DNA of 64,000 bases from Mesostigma viride (GCA_009746045.1 RPFO01000310.1:1877142-1941141), one strand, 5' to 3'. Positions 1-11,768 are shown, counted from the stretch's first letter. Numbers and translations are program-made. The notes: generated from the letters alone by a model not told the origin.

Positions 1-375
1 AACTGATACACAACTCGAAGGCTCAAGAAACACAGACTCCGAAGCCGCAACGACTAGGAAAACAACACCGCCACTACTCAGCGATGCATCAGCTATCCCC
101 ACTCACCGCATACTCCATACAGATGCACCCGGCCTTGACGACATTTCTTTCTCTCATTTATTCAGAAGATTCCGTATCTACAAGTTGTCAACTCATCCTT
201 GACTTCTTTTGCTTCTATCGATTTACGGTTACTTGAAAAACCAAACTGAGCGCAATCTCGACCGAAATCTTCCGTATCGCAATCACAAAGCAAAAACTCC
301 CAGAAGCTCTCAATCAATTTTCCCAGTTCAACGCATCGAAACTCCGTCGACTACGGCTTCTTTACGGCTTCTTTT

Positions 376-402
376 GGGGGGGGATGCGAAGCATCCCCCC
401 CC
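376..402. repeat. G-run/C-run hairpin
   Basis: Twelve-base perfect arms (376-387 and 391-402) of the form G8-ATGC / GCAT-C8 enclose a 3-base loop. It is a strong local palindrome with a G-run that could also stack. No gene is recognised in bases 1-375 before it. Confidence 0.8.
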
Positions 403-404
403 CC

Positions 405-700
405 TTAAGCTTGTTGGTAATATAGATTGTTGATTAAGAGAAGAGTTTAGATGTTGGCCCGTCGAGGGCGATGACGGTGACGACCGTCACCGTCATCGCC
501 CTCGACGGGCGTGATGATAAGCCCATGTTTGATATGCGGCAGCTATTGGTAGTATAGGTCGTTGACTATCACTCCGAATAAAGAGTTAACAGGTTAAGGC
601 CCTCGGCCGGGCGATGACGGGGCGATGACGGGGCGTTGACGCTCGTGATGAATAGGACCTGTTTGATAGGCGGCGGCTATTGCTAATATATAGGTCGGAT
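405..700. repeat. Diverged tandem repeat, about 130 bp unit
   Basis: The phrases 'ttggtaatatagattgttga', 'ttggtagtataggtcgttga' and 'ttgctaatatataggtcgg' recur near 411, 545 and 675, each followed or preceded by a GGGCGATGACGG block. The unit carries the 458-509 palindrome in its first copy and a decayed version in the second. Confidence 0.6.
458..509. repeat. Perfect 24-bp inverted repeat with 4-nt loop
   Basis: Arms 458-481 and 486-509 are exact reverse complements around the loop GACC (482-485). Any transcript would fold into a 24-bp GC-rich stem. No coding sequence or terminator context is apparent. Confidence 0.9.
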
Positions 701-702
701 AT

Positions 703-1325
703 TTGTGTACCACCCCCCTCCTTCCCGCGGCAGGTACGCAGCGACCCGCTGTTGTCCTGGCTGCAATTGTGTATCACTTGTACGGTATTTGTGTATCACT
801 TGTACGGTATTTGTGTATCACTTGTCCTCCTTCCCACGGCAGGTACGCAGCGACCCGCTGTTGTCCTGGCTGCAATTGTGTATCACTTGTACGGTATTTG
901 TGTATCACTTGTCCTCCTTCCCACGGCAGGTACGCAGCGACCCGCTGTTGTCCTGGCTGCAATTGTGTATCACTTGTACGGTATTTGTGTATCACTTGTA
1001 CGGTATTTGTGTATCACTTGTCCTCCTTCCCACGGCAGGTACGCAGCGACCCGCTGTTGTCCTGGCTGCAATTGTGTATCACTTGTACGGTATTTGTGTA
1101 TCACTTGTACGGTATTTGTGTATCACTTGTCCTCCTTCCCACGGCAGGTACGCAGCGACCCGCTGTTGTCCTGGCTGCAATTGTGTATCACTTGTACGGT
1201 ATTTGTGTATCACTTGTACGGTATTTGTGTATCACTTGTCCTCCTTCCCACGGCAGGTACGCAGCGACCCGCTGTTGTCCTGGCTGCAATTGTGTATCAC
1301 TTGTACGGTATTTGTGTATCACCAC
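703..1325 (+). repeat. Higher-order tandem repeat of two alternating units
   Basis: Unit A (about 62 bp, from CTCCTTCCCACGGCAG to GTGTATCACT) alternates with unit B (about 22 bp, TGTACGGTATTTGTGTATCA). The order is A-B-B-A-B-A-B-B-A-B-B-A-B-B-A-B. Open frames run through the array on both strands and are artefacts of repeat length. Each A unit contains CCACGGCAG|GTACGCAG, a sequence that reads as a splice acceptor followed by a donor. Confidence 0.85.
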
Positions 1326-2445
<1,120 letters not shown>

Positions 2446-3167
2446 TCCCACCACCCGCTCTCTTGTCCCTCCCCACCCCTCCTCTCTCTTTCCCTTTTCC
2501 TTGGCTGTTGAGAAGGACTGGGGTGAAAACTCCAGACCGTTGGTGGCTGCCTTCAAGCAGGAAGTTTCAAGGATCAACAAGTTTTTGTGAGCTGTCTGAT
2601 ATGGTCACTGCTGCGACAAAGGTGAGTTATCTTGTTTTTCATGCAATTTTTTTGCTGTAGCTAGGTAAGCCGGCCATTTTGTACTCCCCTTTCTTTTGCT
2701 CTCACGATTTATTCTTGTTGTGGTTTATATGGTCCCGTTAAGTGGCATGCATTATCATTATCCACATTAGTGTGAGAAACCATCCGCAGTGTTGTAGCTT
2801 GCATCTATAACAACAGTTTTTGCTGCCGCCGCCACTGCTATTACCAACATTAAGTCATTCTTGCTTTCTAAGCACTCTTTTTCCTCTTAGGCTGTTGGTT
2901 GGGATACCAGCCACCCTTGCACGCATAAATTCAAGCACCGGGTGCATGTGAAAACACAACCAAGGCAAGAATGTCCCCCTCTCGCAATATCCCACCCACG
3001 CAACGCACCCAATGCAGCAAGAATGGGACCACCTTGTTGCCATGAGCTCTAGCACCGTTGCCACCCCTAGCTTTCTACTGTTCCCGTCCATCCTTATTTA
3101 CACTGGCTGCTTTGCTTGCATTTCTGGCTCAGTGCCAGTTTGCACTTGCTAGCTTGCTAAGACAATA

Positions 3168-3560
3168 ATGCAGCTTGCAAACGGCAAGGGCAAGCACCCG
3201 GGTAAGAGCAAAGGCAACCGCACGAGCAAAGGAAAGGGAAACTGGAAGAGCAAGCACAAGGCCAAGGAAAGGACAAAGGCACTTGTGCTTGCCAAAAGGG
3301 CAGGCTCAAGGGAAATGACAAGGGCAAGGGCAGGGGCAGGCACAAGGGAAGCGGATAAGGGCAAGGGCAGGCGCAAGGGAAAGAGATTAGGACAAGTCAA
3401 GCACGAGGGAACGGACAAGGGCAAGGGCAGGCACAAGGGAAAAGATGAAGACAAGGGCAGGCACTAGGGAAAGGATGAGGGCAACGGCAAACACTGGGGA
3501 TCAAAGGATAGGGGCAAGGGCAGATGCTAGGGTAACAGTTAGGGCAAAGGCAGGCACAAG
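3168..3560. repeat. Degenerate GGCAAG/GGGAAA minisatellite
   Basis: Recurring AAGGGCAAGGGCAGGCACAA phrases with many substitutions. The Lys/Gly-rich plus-strand frame and the Leu/Pro-rich minus-strand frames through it are low-complexity by-products, not a convincing protein. Confidence 0.7.
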
Positions 3561-3814
3561 AGAAGAATAAGGGGCCGTGAAGTATAAGTGGAAATGCGGG
3601 TGGCGACATGGGGTTCGATCGGGCCTGCTGATGCAAATGCAGATTTCAACTGCAGTGACAAACACAAGCGTAGTCATAGGCAACGACAAATTCCTTGCAT
3701 GCGTGCCTTGCTCTTCACCGGCTGGCTCGTTTGCTAGTTGTCTAACAGTTTCTACCGATAAACATCACTTGCCATTGTTAGGTCTGCCTTGCTGCCGTGC
3801 TAGTGGGTAGCTGG

Positions 3815-4040
3815 GTGATCGTGCTTGTTCCTTGTCAAGGGAGGGATGCATGTGGAGTAGGTGGGTGGGTGTGCTTGTTCCTTGCCAAGGAAGGGATGCA
3901 CAAAGGTTAGATAGGTGCACGTGCTTGTTTCTTGTCAAGGGAGGGACGCACAAAGGGTAGGTGGGGGCACATGGTTGTGCCTCGTCAAGGGCGGGATGCA
4001 CGAAGGGTAGGTGGGGGCATGTGGTTGGTCCTTGTCTTTT
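3815..4040. repeat. Tandem repeat, about 60 bp, 4 copies
   Basis: The unit runs GTGCTTGTTCCTTGTCAAGG-GAGGGATGCA-CAAAGGGTAGGTGGG. Copies begin near 3821, 3870, 3920 and 3972 with point differences. Bases 4041-4735 that follow hold only short overlapping frames with no recognised domain. Confidence 0.75.
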
Positions 4041-4737
4041 CACCGCCCAAGCGATGGCGATGTAGCATGCATTATACATTTATTCGTGCATTAAAAATCA
4101 CTTTCCTTACAAGCGGCCTTAGCCGACTCCATCTGCCGTTGCCATTTCTCCGTATTGCATTGTCCGGACACGGTTTTTGTGTCGCAGGTCTTCCCCCGTA
4201 AAGGCACAAGCTGCCTGCGCGCGGAATTATGTGCAGACACCTCGGTTTCCAACACGACGGCTTCCCGCACATATCGAGCTCTGGATGTACAACATCTTCC
4301 CCCGGCGCACTTGCTCCCGGATGGAGCTTCTGTGCGGTGCCGACATCCCCGGAGCTGTCCTGCGCACCGCATGGAAACAGTATTTCAAGCCACGAAGAGA
4401 AGCCACGAATTTGATATTGACTTGATATTGTCGTCAGAAGACTTGATATGCTATTTTCTGTGAAGGCGTTGGATTTTTGTGCATGACATGTAATCCTGCA
4501 TTTAATAATGAAATTTTTTATGAAATAGGAACTCGTCTTGCATGAGCCTTGCTGCAAATGCCATTCATTTTTTTTCCCCCGGGTAAATGGGTGTTAGGGG
4601 TTAGGTTGACCGAAATTTTAAGTGAAATCAAAGTGAAATTCTGATAAGTGACATGCGTACTGCAATTCAGAACGACATAGCGACATGATTGTAGTACCGG
4701 TAGTGTACGCGAGAAGCATACGACGTCGTAACCTACG

Positions 4738-4962
4738 GGACCAAGTACCGGGATCGTAAATTACCAACTCGTAGATTACTACCTCGCAAATTACTACCTC
4801 GTACCTTACTACCTCGTAAATTACTACCTCGTACCTTACTACCTCGTAAATTACTACCTCGTACATTACTACCTCGTACATTACTACCTCGTACATTACT
4901 ACCTCGTAAATTACTACCTCGTAAATTACTACCTCGTAATTTACGACGTCGGATCTTACCTC
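4738..4962. repeat. 15-bp minisatellite
   Basis: About 14 copies of CTCGTAAATTACTAC or CTCGTACATTACTAC. A degraded continuation (ACCTCGTAATTTACG, GACCTCGGATGT) extends to about 5060. It lies directly downstream of the PHD-finger ORF on the minus strand. Confidence 0.9.
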
Positions 4963-5569
4963 GGATCTAACTCGTAGCTTACGAGAAAGATCCGACCTCG
5001 GATGTAAACCGTAAGAGTAGTCTGTGCCGTAAATTACCACCTCGTAATTTACGCCTCGGATCCTTTTTACTACCCTCGGACGAAAAGTATAGTGGAAGGC
5101 GGCCTGCAACCCGACCGCGTCCAGCAACAAAGGGCAGTACGCCCAAGAAAAGGTGGCTCGGCCCACCACGCCGACAATGTGCGAGGGCGGCCACGAGGTG
5201 AATGAGTGGGCCCGGGGGCCGCCGTCCCACGCGGCAAGGACGGGGGTGGCGGCTGGGTGGCCAACCGCGGCCGGGGGAAGGGAGGCCAGAGCGTCGGGGA
5301 GCGAGGGGCCGGGGGCGGGCGCCGGGGTCGCCAAGCCCGCCGGGGGGTCGGCCGGGCCCAGCCCAGGCAACAGCGCCGCGCCCCCGTCGCGGCGGGGCCA
5401 GGCGACGGGTGGGGCCCCGGGGCCGAGGGTGCCAGGGCCCGAGCAACGGCGGCCCCACCGGGCAGGCCACGGCCCGCCCCGAGGGCCCCGGCAGGGGGCG
5501 GCTGGGGCGCACGGGGCAGGGGGCGGCCGGAGCACCCGGCGGGGAGGGCAGCCCGGGGGCCCGCCGCCG

Positions 5570-5869
5570 CGGGGGGGACAGCGCGGGCACGTCCAGGAGC
5601 CCGGCGGAACCCGGTAGAGCCGCCGGGGAGTAAGACACTGCCAAGTGCCACCCGGAATTGCAAGCATCACAAACTAACATCTGGTGCCCGCGGTGCCCGC
5701 TCCGGCAGACCTCGCAGACCAAGGAGGGGGAGACCGGGGCACCCGAGCCCCCCGCTGCCGGGTCTCCCACATCCGCAAGAAGGGCCGCAAGCCGAGAGGA
5801 CCGCCGAGGCGCCAACCGGGGGGCGGGGGAGCCGTTGGCCGAAGGGGGTCGTGGGTCGTCCATGAACAA
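5570..5869 (-). pseudogene. PHD-finger ORF fragment, frame-broken
   Basis: Reading the minus strand from 5869, a Pro/Arg-rich start (RLAPRRSSRLAALLADVG) is followed by VCEVCRSGHRGHQML and VCDACNSGWH. These are the first Cys pairs and the Trp-His of a PHD-type zinc finger. The expected remainder, PPGSWTCPRCPPR, is present just downstream but in another frame near 5600, so the finger is split by an indel around 5640-5665. Beyond it the frame is Pro/Gly/Ala-rich GC sequence and then the 15-bp satellite. PHD fingers of this form occur in chromatin readers and also in some algal retroelement proteins, so this may be mobile-element debris. No initiator or complete domain set can be defined. Confidence 0.5.
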
Positions 5870-5993
5870 TTAATCAGGGCAGGCGTGGAAGCCACCCGGA
5901 GGGGGGGGCGGGTGTGTGTGGGGGGCGGAGCCCCCCACACGGCCGGGGGTTTGGGGGGCGGCAGCCTCCCAACGCGCTGCGGTCGCGGTATGT

Positions 5994-6578
5994 ACCGCCT
6001 GCTGTCCAGCACTTTGAAGCCCGCCGGTGCTATAATTCCTATCGTCCACGCATGTTTTCCCCTGCCTCAAACCGCACGTTGCATTTGAATCTGGAGCCCA
6101 AAGTTCACTGAAAACGTGTGCCAGCCGGTAGCAAACTGGGCCAAGCTGCCACGAAATGGTGGTACCGCCTGCCGTCCGGCACTTTGAAGCCCGCCGGTGC
6201 TATAATTCCTATCGTCCACGCATGTTTTCCCCTGCCTCAAACCGCACGTTGCATTTAAATCTGGAGCTCAAAATTCACTGAAAACGTGTGCCAGCCGGTA
6301 GCAAACTGGGCCATGCAAGCTGCCACGAAATGGTGGTACCGCCTGCCGTCCGGAACTTTGAAGCCCGCCGGTGCTATAATTCCTATCGTCCACGCATGTT
6401 TTCCCCTGCCTCAAACCGCACGTTGCATTTGAATCTGGAGCCCAAAGTTCACTGAAAACGTGTGCCAGCCGGTAGCAAACTGGGCCAAGCTGCCACGAAA
6501 TGGTGGTACCGCCTGCCGTCCGGCACTTTGAAGCTAGCCGGTGCTATAATTCCTATCGTCCACGCATGTTTTCCCCTG
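5994..6578. repeat. Tandem repeat, 168-174 bp, 3.5 copies
   Basis: GTACCGCCTGCCGTCCGGCA begins units at 5994, 6162, 6336 and 6506. Copies differ by a few substitutions and a 4-bp indel (CATG). The last copy stops inside the unit at about 6578 and abuts LINE ORF1-like sequence. Confidence 0.9.
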
Positions 6579-6601
6579 ATATGTATAGCCTCTAGGACGT
6601 A

Positions 6602-6962
6602 ATGGCACGCAAACGCATCAAGCTTCTTACCCTCATGGCGGCCTGCATGGTAGGTGAGGTAGAACTGCGCGGGTGCCACCGCCTTCTCCACTCACGGGAC
6701 AAGGCAGCTCCCCCACCAGTCCTGCTTACCTTCCCCTCCCCTGAGGACAAGCAGCGGTTCCTTTCTCGTCGCAAGAGCTTGCACGACCTCATGAATCTGG
6801 ACGCTGGACGACGACCTGACCCCCGCTCATCAGCAGCAGCGACGCGACCTGTGGCCGGAATACCTCCGCCACAAGCAGTACCCCCAGAAGCCCAAGGTGT
6901 ACTGGAGGGGCGGGGACCTGATGATCAATCACAAGATGTGGACGCCCCCTGCGGGCTACTAG
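6602..6962 (+). pseudogene. LINE ORF1-like C-terminal remnant
   Basis: One frame (from ATG 6602) gives PPVLLTFPSPEDKQRFLSRR, the look of the RRM-like domain of non-LTR ORF1 proteins. After about 6800 the continuation is in another frame: LDDDLTPAHQQQRRDLWPEY, then KVYWRGGDLMIN and a TAG at 6960. The phrase DLTPAQQ...R..LWPE..., followed by a tryptophan-containing RGG/D motif, is typical of L1-like ORF1 C-termini. The frame change shows the copy is dead. Bases 6963-7326 hold no recognised gene. Confidence 0.55.
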
Positions 6963-7326
6963 AATAGCCCTAGCTTGTAATCATTGGTAGTCACTGCCGC
7001 CATGGCAGCCATGCCTAGAATGTTTGCCTAGCTTGCCACCATACCTAGCCACGTGCACCGCTACTACGTAACGCACGGTACACAACCAGCCATATCCTTA
7101 GCTTAGCCCTTGTACAGCCAGCCATGCTACGTCCTGGCTATGCTTCGCTTACTTGCTCACGCTCCTTGTTATGATAATACATGCTCACGTGGGTCTTATT
7201 GCACCACAGAACTTGCCGGATCGTCTATCGTGTCCGATTGCTGCAGTGGCATGCCTCTGGCATGAAGGAGAAAGGGGGCATCTGCCCTTTCTTCCTGCTG
7301 TGCACATACAGGGATTAAGAGCACTC

Positions 7327-7378
7327 CGGTGCTCCGTGACTCACCAACGGGAGCACGAGTTTAATTAATTATTTAATT
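7327..7378. repeat. Short palindromic repeat with AATTAATT tail (copy 1)
   Basis: The sequence GCTCCGTGACTCACCAACGG, then GAGCACGAG, is followed by TTTAATTAATTATTTAATTAA. The same core, in reverse orientation, occurs at 30700-30740 and 43205-43232 next to ATTAATTA runs. Confidence 0.55.
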
Positions 7379-7533
7379 AATGTCCCACTACTCTAGTCCT
7401 TGCATGACGGAAGTTGGACCGCCATGCGGCCAGGATCCAGTTGTCGGTCTCACTTGACGCAGGAAGAATTGAAATAAAATTGGAATAAACAAATATCTGC
7501 TTTTGGCCACTGCATGAGTAGGATCCGCGTCGA

Positions 7534-7788
7534 TCTGTGGGGGCTCCCCGTGTGACCGTGTGTGGCAATATGGCAATCATAGTGATTCGGGCCGTGGTGC
7601 ACACAACCCTGTAACTAGGACCTAGATAGCTTGCATCACCCATTCCATCCCATGTTCCCCTCCCACTGAGGACTTATGCTCACGTGACGCAGTCACGTGT
7701 CTATTAATTAATTAATTAATTAATTAATTAATTAAATTAATTAATTAATTAAATTAATTAATTAATTAATTAATTAATTAATTAATTA
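7534..7788 (+). mobile_element. LINE family A 3' end with (TTAA)n tail
   Basis: From GGGGGCTCCCCGTGTGACCG onward this matches the 3' end of the LINE copies at 30470-30640 and, inverted, 30785-30960. It includes GATTCGGGCCGTGGTG, CACTGAGGACTTATGCTCAC and the terminal stem CACGTGAC-GCA-GTCACGTG, and is followed by about 85 bp of (TTAA)n-type tail. There is no coding sequence in this copy. Confidence 0.8.
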
Positions 7789-8381
7789 GTAGGAGGAAGG
7801 GTGCCCCGATCAGCCATTTTGCTCGTTCCGGTGTCGTCCCCGTCGTCCCGCTTTTGGACAGGAAGGTGCCTGTTGGTCCGCCCAAAATGGGTTCCGTCGT
7901 CCAGTTAGAGGAAAGGAAGGAGTTCCGAGTTACAGTCGTCGTCCAAGTGGCTGGCCGGAAGTACTTCTGAGTTTTACTAGACAGATGTCGGTCGTCGTCT
8001 AGTATGGGCGGGAGGAGCGACCAGATCTTGTGGAGTCTTGTGGTGAGTAGCTCTTGTGGTAGCTGGTGCACTTCGCAAAACTAATGTCCGGTCAGGGTCC
8101 GGTCATGTAATTGCCAGCCCAGCCACTGCAGCATGAAGAGCTTGGCATGGTGCCTGCTGAACCTACGCGCCGGGCCGGCGGGCCGAGCGCAAGCCATATT
8201 GGGCTGTAATGTGTTGCTCAGTCCTGATTTGCAGTCGTCGTCCCCCAAATTGGCGCGGAAGGAGTTCCACAATTTGGCTGGCGCTGCATGTTTTCCCGTC
8301 CTCGACAGTCCCCGGGAAGTGCCAGAGGACCCGGGGTACCCAACACTGAGTGGGGCACCCCTCCTTGAGTAGGATGCCCTA

Positions 8382-8602
8382 CAGTCATTCACGCCTTACG
8401 TTGGGTTGTGTTCACGCCTAAGGTTGGGTCGAATAGAATTTTGGCATTCTAAGTTCAAAGTAGTTTATAACAGTATGTTTCAGTATCTTTAGTTCAAATT
8501 TGTAGAATTGAGTAGAGTCATTCACGCCTTAAGTTGGCTTCACGCCTCAAGTTGGGTTGACCCCTCAAAAACCTCGAACCCAACTTAAGGCGTGAATGAC
8601 TG
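8382..8602. mobile_element. Tc1/mariner-type MITE, 221 bp
   Basis: Terminal inverted repeats of about 27 bp begin with CAGTCATTCACGCCTTA and differ at one base between the ends. The element is flanked on both sides by TA (8380-8381 and 8603-8604), the Tc1/mariner target. Subterminal copies of CACGCCTCAAGTTGGGTTG lie near the right end. It has no coding capacity. Bases 8605-9363 that follow hold no recognised gene. Confidence 0.85.
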
Positions 8603-9363
8603 TAGTCCCAACACACGTCGGATCAAGAATGCAAGGGGTGGGGTGCGCAGGCTCCCCATGCTGGTGCACCTGAGAAAAGCACGATCTTGTCTATAAATAC
8701 AAGGCTGTGCCACGCCTCCCTTCATGTTAAGAACACAGACTGTTGCACTGTCGCATGATGTAAACACTTTAAAGAGGGAGATCAAGCAGCTACCAGGTCG
8801 CTTCAGGTGACCTGATGCTAACCCTCGCCCAGCTCAGGATGCACATCGCCAAGTAACAACATTCCAAGTAAGTCGATAAAAGGTAGTTAGAAGTGAACAA
8901 TGGTACTGGGCAACCTGTTATGGGACGATACTGCGGAACCACATGCCCAGTGCTCGATGCGCCACCACCTTGAATGAACTAAGTAATGAACTGCGCCACC
9001 ACCCTTGTCGTCGTCAAATGTAGTTCTGTGAAATGGGCGCAGGCTGGGAAGCCAGCAGACCCTGTGAAAGAATACCCCTCCTCGCACCCTCAACACGCAC
9101 CACGAGATACAAGCACTGGCGTACCCTCTGACCTCAAGTCCCATGACATTCCATCAAGCTACCAAGCACGGCAAGCAAAGGGATTCAACCTTTGGATGCA
9201 AGTCCGCCGTGCGACTCAATGACCAGCAAACGCATGCACATGCCAGCGCACACCTGCTTCGCGTCCCTCACGACTCCTCACACAGGGGCCCACACATTAC
9301 AGCGCTGCCAGCGGGCCAACCCAGAACAGACGGCCCACTTCCGCAGCATGTCCCTGGGCCAAC

Positions 9364-10407
9364 TCAGCACACGGGGCACGCAGGGTCCTGAATGCACGCG
9401 CTGCCCTTGGTGGCGGCGTCAAGGCAGTCCCCATGGAACACATGCCCACAGGCCAGGACAGACACGACCACGCAGCCCGTGGAGATGGCCATGCCGTCAT
9501 GGGGGGGCGCAAACGGCGGGATGAGGGGGATCCCCAGCTGCTCCTTCCCGGGGGCTGACTTGGGCGACGGCGAGGACGACAAGCACGCCGATCGAGGGAG
9601 CGCCGGAGCATGAGACGAGGAAGAGGATGGATTGGACCGATCCCCTGTCATCATCCCGGACGAACCCGCGGCCCCCAAGGGCTCCCCTGGCGGTGCCACC
9701 TGGCGGTTCTGTGGCCGCTGCTGGCCTGGGTGCTGCCGACCGTCACCATGACCCGAGTATGGCGCTTGTGCTGGCAACGACGACGTCGATGACGGCTTGA
9801 GCATCACGAGCTGGCCGCTGCACACCCCGCAGGATGGCGGCGGCGTGCGCGCATACCGTGCCGCCGAGTCGCCGCCACCATCCTTGCCGCCACCGCCGGC
9901 ATCCGCCCCTCTGTCCTGCCCTCCCAGGGAGCTCGCCCCGGATCGGTATAGGGACGAGCAGGGCGAGGACAGCAGGCCGCTGCCGCTGCCGCTGCCGGGG
10001 TCGGTCCCTGCGCTCCCCTCGGAGGTGTCCCCGGAGCCATGAGAGTGCTTGCCATGGCCGCGCCATCCCAGGGATTTCCAGCTGGCAAAGCCCCCGGCCG
10101 TGCCCACTCCACCCTTGCTGGCCGTGGTGCGCCCGGGGGAGTTGTCACGCAGGGCTGCCAGGGGGTCGGCCGAGTGCGGCTCCGGGTGGGCTGACTTGTG
10201 GGTCGAGTGGCCCGCCGCGTGCAGGCGGTGATGCAGCTGGCCCACGTGGTAGTGGTGGTGGACGTGCGTCTCGTCGGCGTGGCGCGCGGCGGCTCCCCCC
10301 AGGGGACCCCAGGGGCTGCCCCGGCTGCGCTCAGTGGCGGATTTGTGCCGCGTGCTGACGAGCAGGTGGTGGTGGCGGTGGGCCGCGCCCCTTGGGTGCA
10401 CGTGGCC
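9364..10407 (-). CDS. RING-type E3 ubiquitin ligase, last exon
   Basis: Reading minus from an acceptor (pyrimidine-rich, ending GCCGCAG, 10408-10410), 347 codons end at TGA 9364-9366. The exon opens His-rich (GHVHPRGAAHRHHH). It contains CGVC about two-thirds of the way along, then a 123-residue Ser/Pro/Gly insertion, then VVSVLACGHVFHGDCLDAA and finally DPACPVC followed at once by the stop. The ligands C-x2-C, C-x-H-x2-H-x2-C and C-x2-C make a complete RING-H2 set with an unusually long first loop. The C-terminal spelling closely resembles a family of plant RING proteins, usually of unknown substrate, so an E3 ligase role is inferred from the family. Entry is phase 0, matching the phase-0 donor of the exon at 18260-18679. 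The first exon and Met were not found. Confidence 0.75.
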   Translation of the reverse strand, partial: GHVHPRGAAHRHHHLLVSTRHKSATERSRGSPWGPLGGAAARHADETHVHHHYHVGQLHHRLHAAGHSTHKSAHPEPHSADPLAALRDNSPGRTTASKGGVGTAGGFASWKSLGWRGHGKHSHGSGDTSEGSAGTDPGSGSGSGLLSSPCSSLYRSGASSLGGQDRGADAGGGGKDGGGDSAARYARTPPPSCGVCSGQLVMLKPSSTSSLPAQAPYSGHGDGRQHPGQQRPQNRQVAPPGEPLGAAGSSGMMTGDRSNPSSSSSHAPALPRSACLSSSPSPKSAPGKEQLGIPLIPPFAPPHDGMAISTGCVVVSVLACGHVFHGDCLDAATKGSACIQDPACPVC

Positions 10408-10819
10408 CTGCGGCGGAAGGGAATGAGAAAGTTTAGTAGTCGGAGCAACGACACAACGAATACATTGTTTAGATGATGGGAAACAAACAAGGGGGTAGAC
10501 GATGCACTGGAAGCGATGAGTGTGGCCATCCCCGACATGGTGATGGTCGAGGGTGCAGCAATGTGCTCTATAATTAGTCGTCAACTATGGTGTTGGACTC
10601 GAGGGTTGCCATCCAGACTGTGAAGCAATTGCCACAAGCACGCGTTGGCATTGATTACTTTGTACATACATCTTTACATAGATGGACTCCTAAGTAGACG
10701 AGATGTCTTGATCGGAAGGTGACAGCCGACAGTAGACGAAGAACAGAGAGGCTCAATGCAAAGGCAATCACTGTATACCCTGCTACAAAAATTAATGAGT
10801 GATGCATAAATAAAGGGGT

Positions 10820-11365
10820 GAGAATATGCTAGGTGTTTTCTTTTGCTATAGATACTGATAAATGACGCTGGAACAAGGGGGTGAGGATTCGGTAGATGAG
10901 TCGTTTGCTATACAGATAGCATACACATAAAGATAAATGGCGCTTCAACAAACTAAGCGGCGAGGATTCGCTAGAGGTGCCCTCTGCTATAAATACTGAT
11001 AAATCACGCTTGAACAAGGGGGTGAGCATTTGCTAGATGTGTCCTTTGCTATAAATACTGATAGATGACGCTTGGACAAGGGGGTAAGAACTTGCTAGCT
11101 GTGTCGTCCTTTGTCATAGATACTGACAAATCACGCTTGAACAAAGGGGTAAGAATTTGCTAGATGTGATCTTTGCTACTACAGATAGCCTGTAGATATT
11201 GATAAATGGCGCTTGAACAAAAGGACGAGGAGTTACAGAAATTTGTCTTCTCCTACGAATATTGATATTAAGTCATGTTTAGACAAAGGGGTGGGGATGA
11301 CAGACACGTCTCCCCTGGTATGATTATTGATAGGTGGTGCTGAATACTCAGACCAAGGGGCGAGG
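10820..11365. repeat. Diverged tandem repeat, about 65-75 bp, 7-8 copies
   Basis: The unit is recognised by GATACTGATAAATGACGCTT, then GAACAAGGGGGTGAG, then TTGCTAGATGTGTCCTTTGC. Copies carry many substitutions and small indels, so it is an old array. It passes directly into the next, much more homogeneous array. Confidence 0.8.
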
Positions 11366-11370
11366 ATTGC

Positions 11371-11768
11371 TAGATTGATCATGTGCCCACGGCTGAAAAA
11401 CAGGCAAGTTGTGCAAAAACAGAGGGTCAGCAACTCAGCATTGCTAGATTGATCATGTGCCCACGGCTGAAAAACAGGCAAGTTGTGCCAAAACAGAGGG
11501 TCAGCAACTCAGCATTGCTAGATTGATCATGTGCCCACGGCTGAAAAACAGGCAAGTTGTGCCAAAACAGAGGGTCAGCAACTCAGCATTGCTAGATTGA
11601 TCATGTGCCCACGGCTGAAAAACAGGCAAGTTGTGCCAAAACAGAGGGTCAGCAACTCAGCATTGCTAGATTGATCATGTGCCCACGGCTGAAAAACAGG
11701 CAAGTTGTGCCAAAACAGAGGGTCAGCAACTCAGCATTGCTAGATTGATCATGTGCCCACGGCTGAAA
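11371..11768. repeat. Homogeneous tandem repeat, about 74 bp, 5.4 copies
   Basis: Near-identical units start TAGATTGATCATGTGCCCAC and include CAGGCAAGTTGTGCCAAAAC and GGTCAGCAACTCAGCATTGC. The high identity implies recent expansion. Confidence 0.9.
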
